Below are positions 27,389 to 36,426 of a stretch of 64,000 bases of DNA, one piece after another. A program made the translations under genes and the position numbers. Each line of letters opens with the position of its first letter. The stretch's first letter is position 1. The notes below the pieces were generated by a model. It did not search any database and had not been told where the DNA came from. It saw only the letters and a program-made list of their open reading frames with translations. This stretch comes from Caulobacter sp. SLTY. Its GTDB lineage: Bacteria; Pseudomonadota; Alphaproteobacteria; Caulobacterales; Caulobacteraceae. The stretch is taken from positions 1 through 64,000 of the forward strand of contig NZ_JAAALA010000022.1 in the NCBI RefSeq assembly GCF_009905535.1. Reading direction: 5' to 3'.

Positions 27389-27829
27389 CTAGGCGAATGT
27401 CTCCAGCGCCAGACAGCCGGCCCAGACCGTCAGGGCGATGGTCGACAGGCTGAACAGCAGGAAACGGATCGCCACCCGGTTGATGGTGTTCTGCACCAGG
27501 CTGTGGAGGATCCGGATCCCCACATAGGCCCAGGCCAGGGCGGCGGTAAACGGCGACTGGGCCCCGACCAGATAGGTGATGACCGCCAGCGCGTAGAAGA
27601 TCGTCGGCTGCTCCATCAGGTGGTTGTAGTTGTTGGCCACCTGCCGGGCGCCGTCCGGCAGCACGTCGAGGCTGCCCGGGAAGCGGGCGTCGTCGGGCTT
27701 CAGCCCTGCCTTGCCAATGGCCGGCAGCCGGGTGGCGTACATCCACACCCAGACCAGCAGCGACCAGATCACCAGCACCAGCGCCGGCGCCAGCACGGAT
27801 TCGAACACGGATTGTCCCTGGAACGTCAT
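27389..27829 (-). CDS. MAPEG-family membrane protein
   Basis: 146 residues with four hydrophobic segments (VLAPALVLVIWSLLVWVWMY, PTIFYALAVITYLVGA, PFTAALAWAYVGIRILHSL, FLLFSLSTIALTVWAGCLAL). The NNYNHLMEQPTIFYALA stretch and RILHSLVQ are typical of the MAPEG superfamily (membrane glutathione transferases and eicosanoid enzymes); bacterial members are mostly uncharacterised. Its 3' end faces the dispersed repeat. Confidence 0.82.
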   Translation of the reverse strand: MTFQGQSVFESVLAPALVLVIWSLLVWVWMYATRLPAIGKAGLKPDDARFPGSLDVLPDGARQVANNYNHLMEQPTIFYALAVITYLVGAQSPFTAALAWAYVGIRILHSLVQNTINRVAIRFLLFSLSTIALTVWAGCLALETFA

Positions 27830-27916
27830 CTCGCCCTCCCAAGCGATGAGTCTTGGTAGGGGACGCTAACTGAAACGGCGGTCTTTGAAAGCGTGTCGTA
27901 GCGGAAGCACCACCAC

Positions 27917-28062
27917 ACCCGTCATCCCGGACGACCCGCAGGGGCGATCCGGGACCCAGGAGTGACAGGGCGCGGGCCGCAACGCTGCGTCCGATAGCAA
28001 GTTCACGCACCCCTGGGTCCCGGCTCTCCAGCCCTTCGGGCTTCCGGCCGGGATGACGGTGC
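27917..28062. repeat. Intergenic inverted repeat, family E copy 1
   Basis: The left arm CCGTCATCCCGGACGACCCG...ATCCGGGACCCAGG mirrors the right arm CCTGGGTCCCGG...CCGGGATGACGG; each arm folds on itself. The spacer is about 43 bases. It lies between the MAPEG gene and the stop of the monooxygenase gene, both minus strand. A similar layout occurs at 40964-41092. Confidence 0.7.
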
Positions 28063-28065
28063 TGG

Positions 28066-29982
28066 TTAATTCAGCTCGAAATCCCCGCGATTCGGCGCCC
28101 GCGTCGCTTCCCAATAGTCCACCAGCGGGAAGGGCCAGTTCTGGCTGACCCGGCCCTTGGCGTTCTTGTACCAGCTGGACACCCCTTCGACGCCCCAGGC
28201 CATCTGGGCGTTGGCCTCGTCGACCTTGGCGTTGAAGGCGTCGTGGACGTCCGCCTTGACCTCCAGGGTCTTGGCGCCCTCGTCGACCATCAGCCGCAGG
28301 GCCTCGACGATGTAGCGGACCGAGGCTTCCGAAAAGAAGATGATCGAGCCGTTGACCACGATGTTGGTGTTGGGGCCGTAGAGCATGAAGAAGTTCGGGA
28401 AACCGGGCGTGGTCATGCCGAGATATGCCCGGGCGTCGCCGTCCCAGGCGTCGTGCAGCGACACCCCGCCCTTGCCGACCACCTTCATCGGGGTGAGGAA
28501 CTGGCTGGCCTTGAAGCCGGTGCCATAAATCAGAACGTCGCAAGGGTGTTCTGCGCCGTCGGCGGTGACCACCCCGCCCTTGGTGACGGCGGTTACCGGC
28601 TGGGTGACCAGGTTGACGTTCGGCCGGCGCAGAGCCTCGATCCAGACGCCGTTGTCGCGCAGGGCGCGCTTGCCGCCGAAGGGATATTGCGGCGTCACAG
28701 CCTCGAAAAGTTTCTCGTCCCCGCCGGTCTGTTCGCCGATCTTCATGACCAGCAGTTCGCGCAGGCCCGCGCTGGCCTCGCTGATCGTCCCCTGCGGGCC
28801 GTTCCAGGCGGGGTCTGCCTTCACCGCCTCATAGACCCCGTCGGTCATCGTCCAGAACAGGTAGAAGCGGTACCATTTGTCGTAGAAGGGCACGTGCTCC
28901 AGCAGGCCCTTTTTCCCCTCGCCGACGGTCTCGTGATAGTCCTCGGTCGGGGCCAGCCAGGGCGGGGAGCGCTGGAAGACGGTGACCTGGCCGGCCTCCG
29001 GGGCGATCTTGGGCACGAACTGGAAGGCGCTGGCGCCAGTGCCGATGACCGCGACCTTCTTACCCTTCAGGTCGACCGAATGGTCCCAACGGGCTGAGTG
29101 GAAGTTCGGCCCCTCGAACAGCTCGCGGCCGGGAATGTTGGGGAAGTTGGGCTGGTTCAGCTGGCCTACAGCGCTGATCACCGCGTTGCCGGTGAAGGAC
29201 CGGCCGTCCTTGGTGGTCACGGTCCAGCTCGCAGACCCTTCGTCGAAGCGGGCTTCCTCCACCTCGGCCCCAAACTGGATGTGTTCGCGCAGGCCCCATT
29301 TGTCGGCCAGTCGCTGGAAGTACCCCAGCAGCACGTCCTGGGTCGAATAGCGCTGGGGCCAGTCGTGGTTGGGCTCGAAGCTGAGCGAATAGAGGTGGTT
29401 GGGGGTGTCGACCCGGCAGCCGGGATAGCTGTTCTCCAGCCAGGTGCCGCCGACATCCGGGTTCTTGTCGAGGATGGTGTAGCCCACCCCCGCCTGACTC
29501 AGCCGGATGGCGGTGAGCAGGCCCGACATGCCGGCCCCGATGATGATCACCTTCAGCTTGGCCCCAGCCGCCTTCTCCTGCGGCGTCCAGACCGGACGGT
29601 CGGCGTCGGTCCCGTCGAGGCCGAGTTGTTCCATCAGCATCGGGCCGTAGCGTTCGGGGATTTCTGCGCCGGCCACGAAGTCCATCATGAACCGGACCTG
29701 GGCCGCGGTCGGCGGCGGGGGCAGGGGCTTGCCGGCGGCGAGGTCGGCCAGGGCCTGTTTGGCGAGATCCCGGATAGCCTTCGTGTCGGCCTCGGAGATG
29801 CCACCCTGGCCGTCCCCCAGCACCTCATAGACCGGCCTGCGGGCCTCGGTCAGGTGGTCGGTGTTGCCGGTCAGGTGGACCAGGGCGACCATCAGGCTGG
29901 GGATGTGGGCCTCGGCCAGGGCGGCGTCGAGGTCTTCGCCGGTCAGGGCGAAGGGGGTGGCGGGCGCGGTTTCGCCGTCCAT
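28066..29982 (-). CDS. Flavin-containing (Baeyer-Villiger type) monooxygenase
   Basis: 638 residues. Two Rossmann dinucleotide motifs are visible: GAGMSGLLTAIRLS (FAD, from ~148) and GTGASAFQFVP (NADPH), with the Baeyer-Villiger fingerprint F-x-G-x-x-x-H-x-x-x-W-D perfectly matched by FEGPNFHSARWD between them. Such enzymes insert oxygen next to ketones using NADPH and O2. An N-terminal ~140-residue extension precedes the FAD domain, as in the larger BVMO-like subgroup. GAGGAG precedes the ATG. Monocistronic by position; substrate unknown. Confidence 0.88.
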   Translation of the reverse strand: MDGETAPATPFALTGEDLDAALAEAHIPSLMVALVHLTGNTDHLTEARRPVYEVLGDGQGGISEADTKAIRDLAKQALADLAAGKPLPPPPTAAQVRFMMDFVAGAEIPERYGPMLMEQLGLDGTDADRPVWTPQEKAAGAKLKVIIIGAGMSGLLTAIRLSQAGVGYTILDKNPDVGGTWLENSYPGCRVDTPNHLYSLSFEPNHDWPQRYSTQDVLLGYFQRLADKWGLREHIQFGAEVEEARFDEGSASWTVTTKDGRSFTGNAVISAVGQLNQPNFPNIPGRELFEGPNFHSARWDHSVDLKGKKVAVIGTGASAFQFVPKIAPEAGQVTVFQRSPPWLAPTEDYHETVGEGKKGLLEHVPFYDKWYRFYLFWTMTDGVYEAVKADPAWNGPQGTISEASAGLRELLVMKIGEQTGGDEKLFEAVTPQYPFGGKRALRDNGVWIEALRRPNVNLVTQPVTAVTKGGVVTADGAEHPCDVLIYGTGFKASQFLTPMKVVGKGGVSLHDAWDGDARAYLGMTTPGFPNFFMLYGPNTNIVVNGSIIFFSEASVRYIVEALRLMVDEGAKTLEVKADVHDAFNAKVDEANAQMAWGVEGVSSWYKNAKGRVSQNWPFPLVDYWEATRAPNRGDFELN

Positions 29983-30118
29983 GGCTCAAGTCTCCTCGCG
30001 GCGCCTCTCGCGGGCGCTCTTCGGGACCACTGTAGGCTTTACCGTGGCGGGGGAAAGCGTGACGTCGGGGCGCCGCGCGAAGGTTTGAACAGGCGGATGC
30101 GAGGACTAGGCTGTCGGC

Positions 30119-30661
30119 ATGGGAAAGATCATCGCCGTGCTCAGGGCCATGAACCTGGGCGGACACAACGCCGTGCCGATCGGGCGTCTGAGGCAGTTCG
30201 TGACCGACGAGGGATTCGCCGATGTTGCCAGCTACATCGCCAGCGGCAATCTGGTGTTCACGGGGGACGGGCGGACGACCGATGCGATCTCCGCCCAGTT
30301 GGAGGCGGCGTCGGCCGAGACACTCGGGCTCAAGACCGACTGGATCCTGCGGACGCCGGCCGAATGGATGGCGATGATCGCGGCCAGCCCGTTTCCCGAC
30401 TTCGCCAAGGCGTCACCCAGCAAGTACCTGGTGACGGTGTTCAAGACCGATCCGGACCCTAAGCGGCTGACCGAAGTCGAAGCCATCGCCACGCTGGGAG
30501 AGGAGATGAAGCTGGTCGGCCGAGCGCTCTATATCTGCTTCCCGGAGGGGGCTGGGAAATCAAAGCTGGCCGGGGCGGCGATCGAGAAGCGGCTCGGAGC
30601 GAGGGGTACGGCGCGGAACTGGAACACGGTGCTCAAGCTGGCGGAGATGGCGGAGACCTAA
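30119..30661 (+). CDS. DUF1697 family protein
   Basis: 180 residues beginning IIAVLRAMNLGGHNAVPIG, with YIASGNLVFTG and a C-terminal GTARNWNTVLKLAEM, which are the defining features of DUF1697. This is a compact alpha/beta family of unknown function that is widespread in bacteria. It converges with the AT-rich orphan gene, overlapping by 4 bases. Confidence 0.85.
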   Translation: MGKIIAVLRAMNLGGHNAVPIGRLRQFVTDEGFADVASYIASGNLVFTGDGRTTDAISAQLEAASAETLGLKTDWILRTPAEWMAMIAASPFPDFAKASPSKYLVTVFKTDPDPKRLTEVEAIATLGEEMKLVGRALYICFPEGAGKSKLAGAAIEKRLGARGTARNWNTVLKLAEMAET

Positions 30662-31200
30662 GGTTTGGAGCTGGGCGGGAGATCAAGCCTGAGCTTCAAA
30701 GGTAAATTTTGCACGAATTCTTGTGCCGCAGACTCGAAATCCAAAAGTTCCCTTGTCTTCAGACTATAAAGTTCGTTGATATCTATTCCCTCTAGATCGC
30801 TCAATGATCCTTCGTAGTCATATATTTTGATCCCGCCAAGCATATGTGTCGCCGAACAAAGTATTGATAGTTCCAAAACGAAAATGCTTAACCTTTCGAG
30901 TGAGGTGCTTGCAATGTCCATGAAAAAACCTTTGCCGAATTCTGGATCATCAAAACGTTCTTCGTGGTGATAGTGAATCAATCCTCCCCAATCTACGTCA
31001 GGAAGTCTATATCCACATATTTTGCCAAATGGCACATGATCAATCTTATTGGGATAGTTGTCGTATATCTCAAGATTGACTACAGTTGACGGTTCGATAT
31101 TTACGAGCTTATGCAAGGCCTTCGTCGCCGCCAATGATAGTGCATCCCGGTGGATCACTACCTGGTTTGGCCCGCTAGCGCTTAGTGTTTGGCCTCCCAT
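30658..31200 (-). CDS. AT-rich orphan, hypothetical protein
   Basis: 180 residues, family not recognised. The coding sequence is conspicuously AT-rich (about 40-45% G+C by eye) with codons such as ATA, AAT and TTT that neighbours rarely use, so it is probably a recent acquisition. The protein has mixed alpha/beta character, with NQVVIHRDALSLAATKAL near the start, a GKICGYRLPDVDWGGLIHYH segment and an acidic helix LSDLEGIDINELYSLKTREL. There is no signal peptide or membrane helix. The size and isolated, foreign composition would suit an immunity-type or defence accessory protein, but nothing demonstrates that. Confidence 0.6.
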   Translation of the reverse strand: MGGQTLSASGPNQVVIHRDALSLAATKALHKLVNIEPSTVVNLEIYDNYPNKIDHVPFGKICGYRLPDVDWGGLIHYHHEERFDDPEFGKGFFMDIASTSLERLSIFVLELSILCSATHMLGGIKIYDYEGSLSDLEGIDINELYSLKTRELLDFESAAQEFVQNLPLKLRLDLPPSSKP

Positions 31201-31225
31201 AGATAAACTCCAAGCGTGGTGGACG

Positions 31226-32281
31226 TTACCGCAAACTCGCGTTGATGCCAGACAACGCCGCCGAGCCGGGGGTCAGGTCGGCCGTGTTTAGTTCGTTGAG
31301 CGGCGTCCTGGTGGTGCCCAGCGCATCGTGCAGGTCTTCGGCTTCCGGGTCGACGTACAGCAGGCCGGTGACCACCTCGCCGGCCGCCTGGCGTTCCTGC
31401 AGGAAGCCCATGGCGCGGATGCGGTCGGTGGGATCGTAGTCGGCGGCCAGCTTGCGCAGGGTCAGGACCGTGCCGTCGTGCTGCTCGACCCGGACGGTGT
31501 CGCCGGCGGCGTAGTCGGCGGTGATCGGCGAGCGGCCGATCATCACGTCCAGCCGGTTGACCGCCTCATTGTGCTCGCGGACCCAGTCGAAGCTCTTGGT
31601 GCTGCCGGCGTGGTTGTTGAAGGCGATGCAGGGGCTGATGGTGTCGATGAAGGCGGCGCCCTTATGCCGAAGCGCGGCCTTGATCAGGGGGACCAGCTGG
31701 GCCTTGTCGCCGCTGAAGCTGCGGGCGACGAAGGTGGCGCCCAGCTGCAGGGCCAGGCTGACCATGTCGATGGCGCTGTCGTGGTTGACCACGCCCTTCT
31801 TGGACTTGCTGCCCTTGTCGGAGGTGGCGCTGAACTGGCCCTTGGTCAGGCCGTACACCCCGTTGTTTTCGACGATGTAGGTCATGTTGACCCCGCGCCG
31901 GATCGAATGGGCGAATTGTCCCAGACCGATGGAGGCGGAATCGCCGTCGCCGCTGACACCCAGATAGACCAGGGAGCGGTTGGCCAGGTTGGCGCCGGTC
32001 AGCACCGAGGGCATTCGTCCGTGTACGGTATTGAACCCGTGGCTGGCCCCCAGGAAGTAGTCGGGGGTCTTGGACGAGCAGCCGATTCCGCTGAGCTTGG
32101 CCAGGCGGTGGGGCTCAAGGTCCAGCTCGAAACAGGCCTGGACAATGGCGGCGCTGATGCTGTCGTGGCCGCAGCCGGCGCAGAGGGTGGAGACCCGGCC
32201 CTCATAGTCGCGGCGGGTGTAGCCGACGGCGTTGGGCTGCAACGAGGGGTGGGCGAATTTCGGCTTGGCGATGTAGGTCAT
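31226..32281 (-). CDS. korB: 2-oxoacid:acceptor oxidoreductase, beta subunit
   Basis: 351 residues. This subunit binds thiamine diphosphate and a [4Fe-4S] cluster. The cysteine pattern is intact (CAGCGHDSI, GIGCSSK, SPCIAFNNH), and the ThDP/magnesium motif is GDGDSASIG followed by NNGVYGLTKGQ. With the alpha subunit it would oxidise a 2-oxoacid (2-oxoglutarate is the usual guess for this subgroup) plus CoA to acyl-CoA, CO2 and reduced ferredoxin. The ATG overlaps the alpha stop (ATGA, 32278-32281). Confidence 0.9.
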   Translation of the reverse strand: MTYIAKPKFAHPSLQPNAVGYTRRDYEGRVSTLCAGCGHDSISAAIVQACFELDLEPHRLAKLSGIGCSSKTPDYFLGASHGFNTVHGRMPSVLTGANLANRSLVYLGVSGDGDSASIGLGQFAHSIRRGVNMTYIVENNGVYGLTKGQFSATSDKGSKSKKGVVNHDSAIDMVSLALQLGATFVARSFSGDKAQLVPLIKAALRHKGAAFIDTISPCIAFNNHAGSTKSFDWVREHNEAVNRLDVMIGRSPITADYAAGDTVRVEQHDGTVLTLRKLAADYDPTDRIRAMGFLQERQAAGEVVTGLLYVDPEAEDLHDALGTTRTPLNELNTADLTPGSAALSGINASLR

Positions 32282-34101
32282 TGGGCCATCTCGCTCTGAA
32301 CGGGCGCGCCCATCAGGGCCGAGATTTCCTTGGTGATGAAGCGGGCGGTAATCGGCGCCCCCTCATAGTGCAGGATCTTGACCAGCCGGGCCGGATCGAC
32401 CCCGCCCTCGGTCATCAGCAAGGTGCGCAGCTGGGCGTCGCGGTTCTGTTCGATGACGAACACCAAGTCATGGCGCTCGATGAAGTCGAACACCTCGCCG
32501 GGAAAGGGGAAGGCGCGGATGCGCAAAGCGTCGACATAAAGGCCCTTGGCCTCCAGCGCCGCCATCGCCTCATCCATGGCCGGGCCGGTGGAGCCGTAGT
32601 GGATGACGCCGAAGCGGGTGGGCCTGCTGGCCCTGGCCTCGATGGGGGCGGGGACCAGGGACTTGGCCGTCTCGAACTTCTTCAGCAGCCGTTCCATGTT
32701 GTCGACATAGACCGCGCCCTCCTCGCTGTAGCGGGCGTAGCGGTCGCGGCTGGTGCCTCGGGTGAAGTAGGCGCCTTTGCTGGCGTGGGTGCCGGGATAG
32801 GTGCGGAACGGCACCCCATCGCCGTCCACATCGAGGTAGCGGCCGAAGTCGCGACCCGCCTCCAGCATCTCAGCGGTCATCACCTTGCCGCGGTCGAGCT
32901 GCTTGGCGTCATCCCATTGGAAGGGTTCGGTCAGCCACTCGTTCATGCCCATGTCGAGATCGAGCATGACGAAGACCGTGGTCTGCAGCCGGTCGGCGAG
33001 GTCGAAGGCCTGGGCGCCGAACTCGAAGCATTCGCCCGGATCGCGGGGCAGCAGCAGGACATGCTTGGTGTCGCCATGGCTGGCGTAGGCGGCGCTGAGG
33101 ATGTCCGACTGCTGGGTGCGGGTCGGCATGCCGGTGGAGGGGCCGCCGCGCTGGACGTCGAAGATCACCGCCGGAATCTCGGCGAAGTAGCTGAGCCCGA
33201 TGAACTCCTGCATCAGGCTGATGCCGGGGCCGGAGGTGCAGGTGAAGGCGCGGGCGCCGTTCCAGCCGGCGCCGACCACCATGCCGATCGAGGCGATCTC
33301 ATCCTCGGCCTGGACGATGGCGTATTTGGCCTCCTCGGTGACCGGGTCGACCCGCAGCTGCTCGCACCAGTCGGTGAAGGCCTCGGCCAGGCTGGTCGAG
33401 GGGGTGATTGGGTACCAGGCGCAGACGGTGGCCCCGCCGTAAACGGCGCCCAGGGCGGCGGCGGCGTTGCCCTCGACGAAGATCCGGTCGCCGACGGCGT
33501 CTGCGCGCTGCACCTGCAGCCCCAGCGGCTTGAGGTTCTCGCGGGCGTACTCGACGCCCATGTGGAAGGCCTCGATGTTGGCCGGGATCAACTTGGGCTT
33601 CTTGGCGAACTGCTCGGCCAGCAGGGTCTCGATGACCTCGTTCTCGATGCCCAGCAGATAGGTCAGCACCCCGATGTAGATGATGTTCTTGAACAGCTGG
33701 CGTTGGCGCGGGTCGCTGTAGGCGGTGTTGCAGATTCGCTGGAGCGGGGCGCCGATGACCGTGATGTCGTTGCGGAAGCGCTCCGGCGGCATCGGCCGGG
33801 TGGAGTCGTAGAACAGGTAGCCGCCGGGCTCGATTTCGGCGAGATCCCGGTCCCAGGTCTGGGGGTTCATGGCGACCATCAGATCCACCCCGCCCCGGCG
33901 GCCCAGCCACCCCTCACCGCTGATCCGCACCTCGTACCAGGTCGGCAGGCCCTGGATGTTGGAGGGGAAGATGTTGCGGGCGGCGACGGCCACCCCCATG
34001 CGCAGGATCGACTTGACGAACAGGCCGTTGGCGCTGGCCGAGCCCGAGCCGTTGACGTTGGCAAACTTCACCACGAAATCATTCACAGCGGTGATGGGCA
34101 T
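32278..34101 (-). CDS. korA: 2-oxoacid:acceptor oxidoreductase, fused gamma-alpha subunit
   Basis: 607 residues. The N-terminal ~190 residues are the gamma domain (FANVNGSGSASANGLFVKSI; NPQTWDRDLAEI), and the remainder is the pyrimidine-binding alpha domain with WYPITPSTSLAEAF and the ISLMQEFIGLSYFAEIPAV block. This fused form is typical of KorA-like enzymes. The start at 34101 overlaps the stop of the upstream gene (TAATG) and has a GGGGGG site ~10 bases before; ATG at 34110 is the alternative. Coupled to korB downstream. Confidence 0.9.
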   Translation of the reverse strand: MPITAVNDFVVKFANVNGSGSASANGLFVKSILRMGVAVAARNIFPSNIQGLPTWYEVRISGEGWLGRRGGVDLMVAMNPQTWDRDLAEIEPGGYLFYDSTRPMPPERFRNDITVIGAPLQRICNTAYSDPRQRQLFKNIIYIGVLTYLLGIENEVIETLLAEQFAKKPKLIPANIEAFHMGVEYARENLKPLGLQVQRADAVGDRIFVEGNAAAALGAVYGGATVCAWYPITPSTSLAEAFTDWCEQLRVDPVTEEAKYAIVQAEDEIASIGMVVGAGWNGARAFTCTSGPGISLMQEFIGLSYFAEIPAVIFDVQRGGPSTGMPTRTQQSDILSAAYASHGDTKHVLLLPRDPGECFEFGAQAFDLADRLQTTVFVMLDLDMGMNEWLTEPFQWDDAKQLDRGKVMTAEMLEAGRDFGRYLDVDGDGVPFRTYPGTHASKGAYFTRGTSRDRYARYSEEGAVYVDNMERLLKKFETAKSLVPAPIEARASRPTRFGVIHYGSTGPAMDEAMAALEAKGLYVDALRIRAFPFPGEVFDFIERHDLVFVIEQNRDAQLRTLLMTEGGVDPARLVKILHYEGAPITARFITKEISALMGAPVQSEMAQ

Positions 34102-35876
34102 TAGCGGCATCCCCCCGCTTGCGTGGTGTTGAGCAGGAACTTCTGCATGTCCCAGGCGCCGGTCGGGCAACGTTCGGCGCAGAGGCCGCAGTGGAGGCAG
34201 ACGTCCTCGTCCTTCACCATCACCCGGCCGGTCGGCAGGGCGGTGGAGACATAGAGGTCCTGGGTCAGGTTTAGGGCCGGGGCCTTGAGGCTGGCGCGCA
34301 GGTCCGGCTCGTCGGCATTGGCCGTGAAGGTGATGCAGTCGGTGGGGCAGATATCGACGCAGGCGTCGCATTCGATACAGGCCGGGGCGCTGAACACCGT
34401 CTGGACGTCGCAGTTGAGGCAGCGCTGGGTTTCGGCATAGGCCAGGGCCATGTCGAAGCCGAGCTCGACTTCGGCCTTCACCGAGGACAGGGCCAGGGTG
34501 GTTTCCAGTAACGGCACCTTCTTGCGCTCGTCGAGCGAGATGTCGTTGTCATAGCTCCACTCGTGGATGCCCATCTTCTGGCTGGCCAGGGTCACCCCCG
34601 GCGGCGGCCGAAGGCCGACGTCCTGGCCGCGGCAGTAGAGGTCGATGCTGACCGCCGCCTCATGGCCCTGGGCCACCGCCCAGATAATGTTCTTGGGGCC
34701 GAAGGCGGCGTCGCCGCCGAAGAAGACCTTGGGGTTGGACGACTGGAAGGTGGTCTCGCCGACCACCGGCATGCCCCATTTGTCGAAGTCGAGGACCTCG
34801 CGCTCGATCCAGGGGAAGCTGTTTTCCTGGCCGATGGCGACCAGCACGTCGTCGCATTCGAAATGCTGGTCCGGCTCGCCGGTGGGCTTCAGCGACCTGC
34901 GGCCATCCTCGCCAGTCTGCCAGCCGACCTTCTCGAACCAGACGCCGGTCAGCTTTCCAGCCTCGTGGGTAAAGCTCTTGGGGACCAGGAAGTTGAGGAT
35001 GGGGATGCCTTCGTGCATCGCGTCCTCCTTCTCCCAGGGAGAGGCCTTCATCTCGTCGAAGCCGCTGCGGACGATGACCTTGACGTCCTCGCCGCCCAGC
35101 CGCCGCGAGGTGCGGCAGCAGTCCATGGCGGTGTTGCCGCCGCCCAGCACGATCACCCGCCGGCCGATCTTCTCGATATGGCCGAAGGATACGGATGAGA
35201 GCCAGTCGATGCCGATATGGATGTTGGCGGCGGCCTCGGCCCGGCCGGGCACGTCCAGATCGCGGCCGCGCGGCGCGCCGGTGCCGACGAAGATGGCGTC
35301 ATAGGGCTCGGCCAGCAGGCCCTTGAGGCTGGTGACTTCCCGGTTCAGCACCAGCTCCGGCCCCATGGCGGTGATGTAGCCGACCTCTTCGTCGATCACC
35401 TCCTCGGGCAGGCGGAAGCGGGGGATCTGGCTGCGGATCATGCCGCCGCCCTTGGCGTCGCGGTCGATGACCACGACCCTGTAGCCGAGCGGGGCCAGAT
35501 CGCGGGCGACCGTCAGGCTGGCCGGGCCGGCCCCGACGCAGGCCACCGTCTTGCCGTTCCAGGCTTCGGCGGGCTTGGGCATGCGCCCGTTCAGCTCGCC
35601 CTTGTTGTCGGCGGCCACGCGCTTGAGGCGGCAGATGGCGACCGGCTCCTCCTCGACCCGCCCGCGCCGGCAGGCCGGCTCGCACGGGCGGTCGCAGGTG
35701 CGGCCCAGGATCCCCGGGAAGACGTTGGACTTCCAGTTGACCATGTAGGCGTCGGCGAACCGGCCCTGGGCGATCATCCGGATGTATTCGGGCACCGGCG
35801 TATGGGCCGGACAGGCCCACTGGCAATCGACCACTTTATGAAAGTAATCAGGCGACTCGATATTCGTCGGTTCCAA
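34101..35876 (-). CDS. GltD-like NAD(P)-linked Fe-S flavoprotein with C-terminal ferredoxin domain
   Basis: 591 residues. The N-terminal Fe-S domain has DCQWACPAHTPV and GRTCDRPCEPACRRG cysteines. Two Rossmann motifs (VGAGPASLTVARDLA for FAD; VLGGGNTAMDCCRTSRR for NAD(P)H) follow as in glutamate synthase small subunit. The C-terminus carries two 4Fe-4S motifs (CIECDACVDICP and CLHCGLCAERCP). It probably shuttles electrons between NAD(P)H and the KorAB cluster/ferredoxin (inference). The start appears to be TTG at 35876, preceded by AGGAG; no ATG is nearby. First gene of a three-gene coupled operon. Confidence 0.85.
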   Translation of the reverse strand: MEPTNIESPDYFHKVVDCQWACPAHTPVPEYIRMIAQGRFADAYMVNWKSNVFPGILGRTCDRPCEPACRRGRVEEEPVAICRLKRVAADNKGELNGRMPKPAEAWNGKTVACVGAGPASLTVARDLAPLGYRVVVIDRDAKGGGMIRSQIPRFRLPEEVIDEEVGYITAMGPELVLNREVTSLKGLLAEPYDAIFVGTGAPRGRDLDVPGRAEAAANIHIGIDWLSSVSFGHIEKIGRRVIVLGGGNTAMDCCRTSRRLGGEDVKVIVRSGFDEMKASPWEKEDAMHEGIPILNFLVPKSFTHEAGKLTGVWFEKVGWQTGEDGRRSLKPTGEPDQHFECDDVLVAIGQENSFPWIEREVLDFDKWGMPVVGETTFQSSNPKVFFGGDAAFGPKNIIWAVAQGHEAAVSIDLYCRGQDVGLRPPPGVTLASQKMGIHEWSYDNDISLDERKKVPLLETTLALSSVKAEVELGFDMALAYAETQRCLNCDVQTVFSAPACIECDACVDICPTDCITFTANADEPDLRASLKAPALNLTQDLYVSTALPTGRVMVKDEDVCLHCGLCAERCPTGAWDMQKFLLNTTQAGGCR

Positions 35877-36082
35877 CTGCGGAACGCTCCTCTTCCCCCG
35901 CTCCCGTGTCTGGGAGGTGAGACGAAGCCGCTACCGGGCGACCACGCCCTACGCCCGCACAGAATGCCTTGTTAAACAGACGTTAGACCCGTGAGTCGGT
36001 ACGGGACAAGGCCTTCAGGGTCACTTGAGAATCATTCGCGAACCGCTGGCGCGGCGCGCCGGTTTGCTTCCGCAGGGTCCGC

Positions 36083-36415
36083 CTATTCCTCAGGCGGCGG
36101 CGCGCGCGAGGTCATGCCGGCCGACGCCGCATCATCGACCAGCTGGTCGTCCGTCGAGGGATCGATCCCACGTTCGACGCGGGGCTGAACCGGGGCCCGG
36201 GTCTCCGCCTTCGGGGCGGCGACTTCCGGAGCCGGGACGGTGGGGGCCGGCAATTCGCGGGCGTCCTCGGCCGCTTCGTCGGCGGCGGTGCGCGGATCAG
36301 GGCCCAGGGTGGTCTCCCGGCTCATGAAAGCGAGAAGCGCAAGAGTCGCCGCCACCCCGATCAGGAAGCCGACAATCCCCCAGAAGAAACCGCCGCCGCC
36401 ACGCTTCTCAGCCAT
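36083..36415 (-). CDS. Small single-pass membrane protein
   Basis: 110 residues, no named family. A short basic/glycine N-terminus is followed by one transmembrane helix (FFWGIVGFLIGVAATLALLAF, approximately 10-30) and a Pro/Ala/Glu-rich, probably disordered periplasmic tail (ELPAPTVPAPEVAAPKAE). GAGGAAG precedes the ATG. It sits 11 bp downstream of the DUF882 gene and so belongs to the same unit, hinting at an envelope role. Confidence 0.65.
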   Translation of the reverse strand: MAEKRGGGGFFWGIVGFLIGVAATLALLAFMSRETTLGPDPRTAADEAAEDARELPAPTVPAPEVAAPKAETRAPVQPRVERGIDPSTDDQLVDDAASAGMTSRAPPPEE

Positions 36416-36426
36416 TCCAGTCTTCC

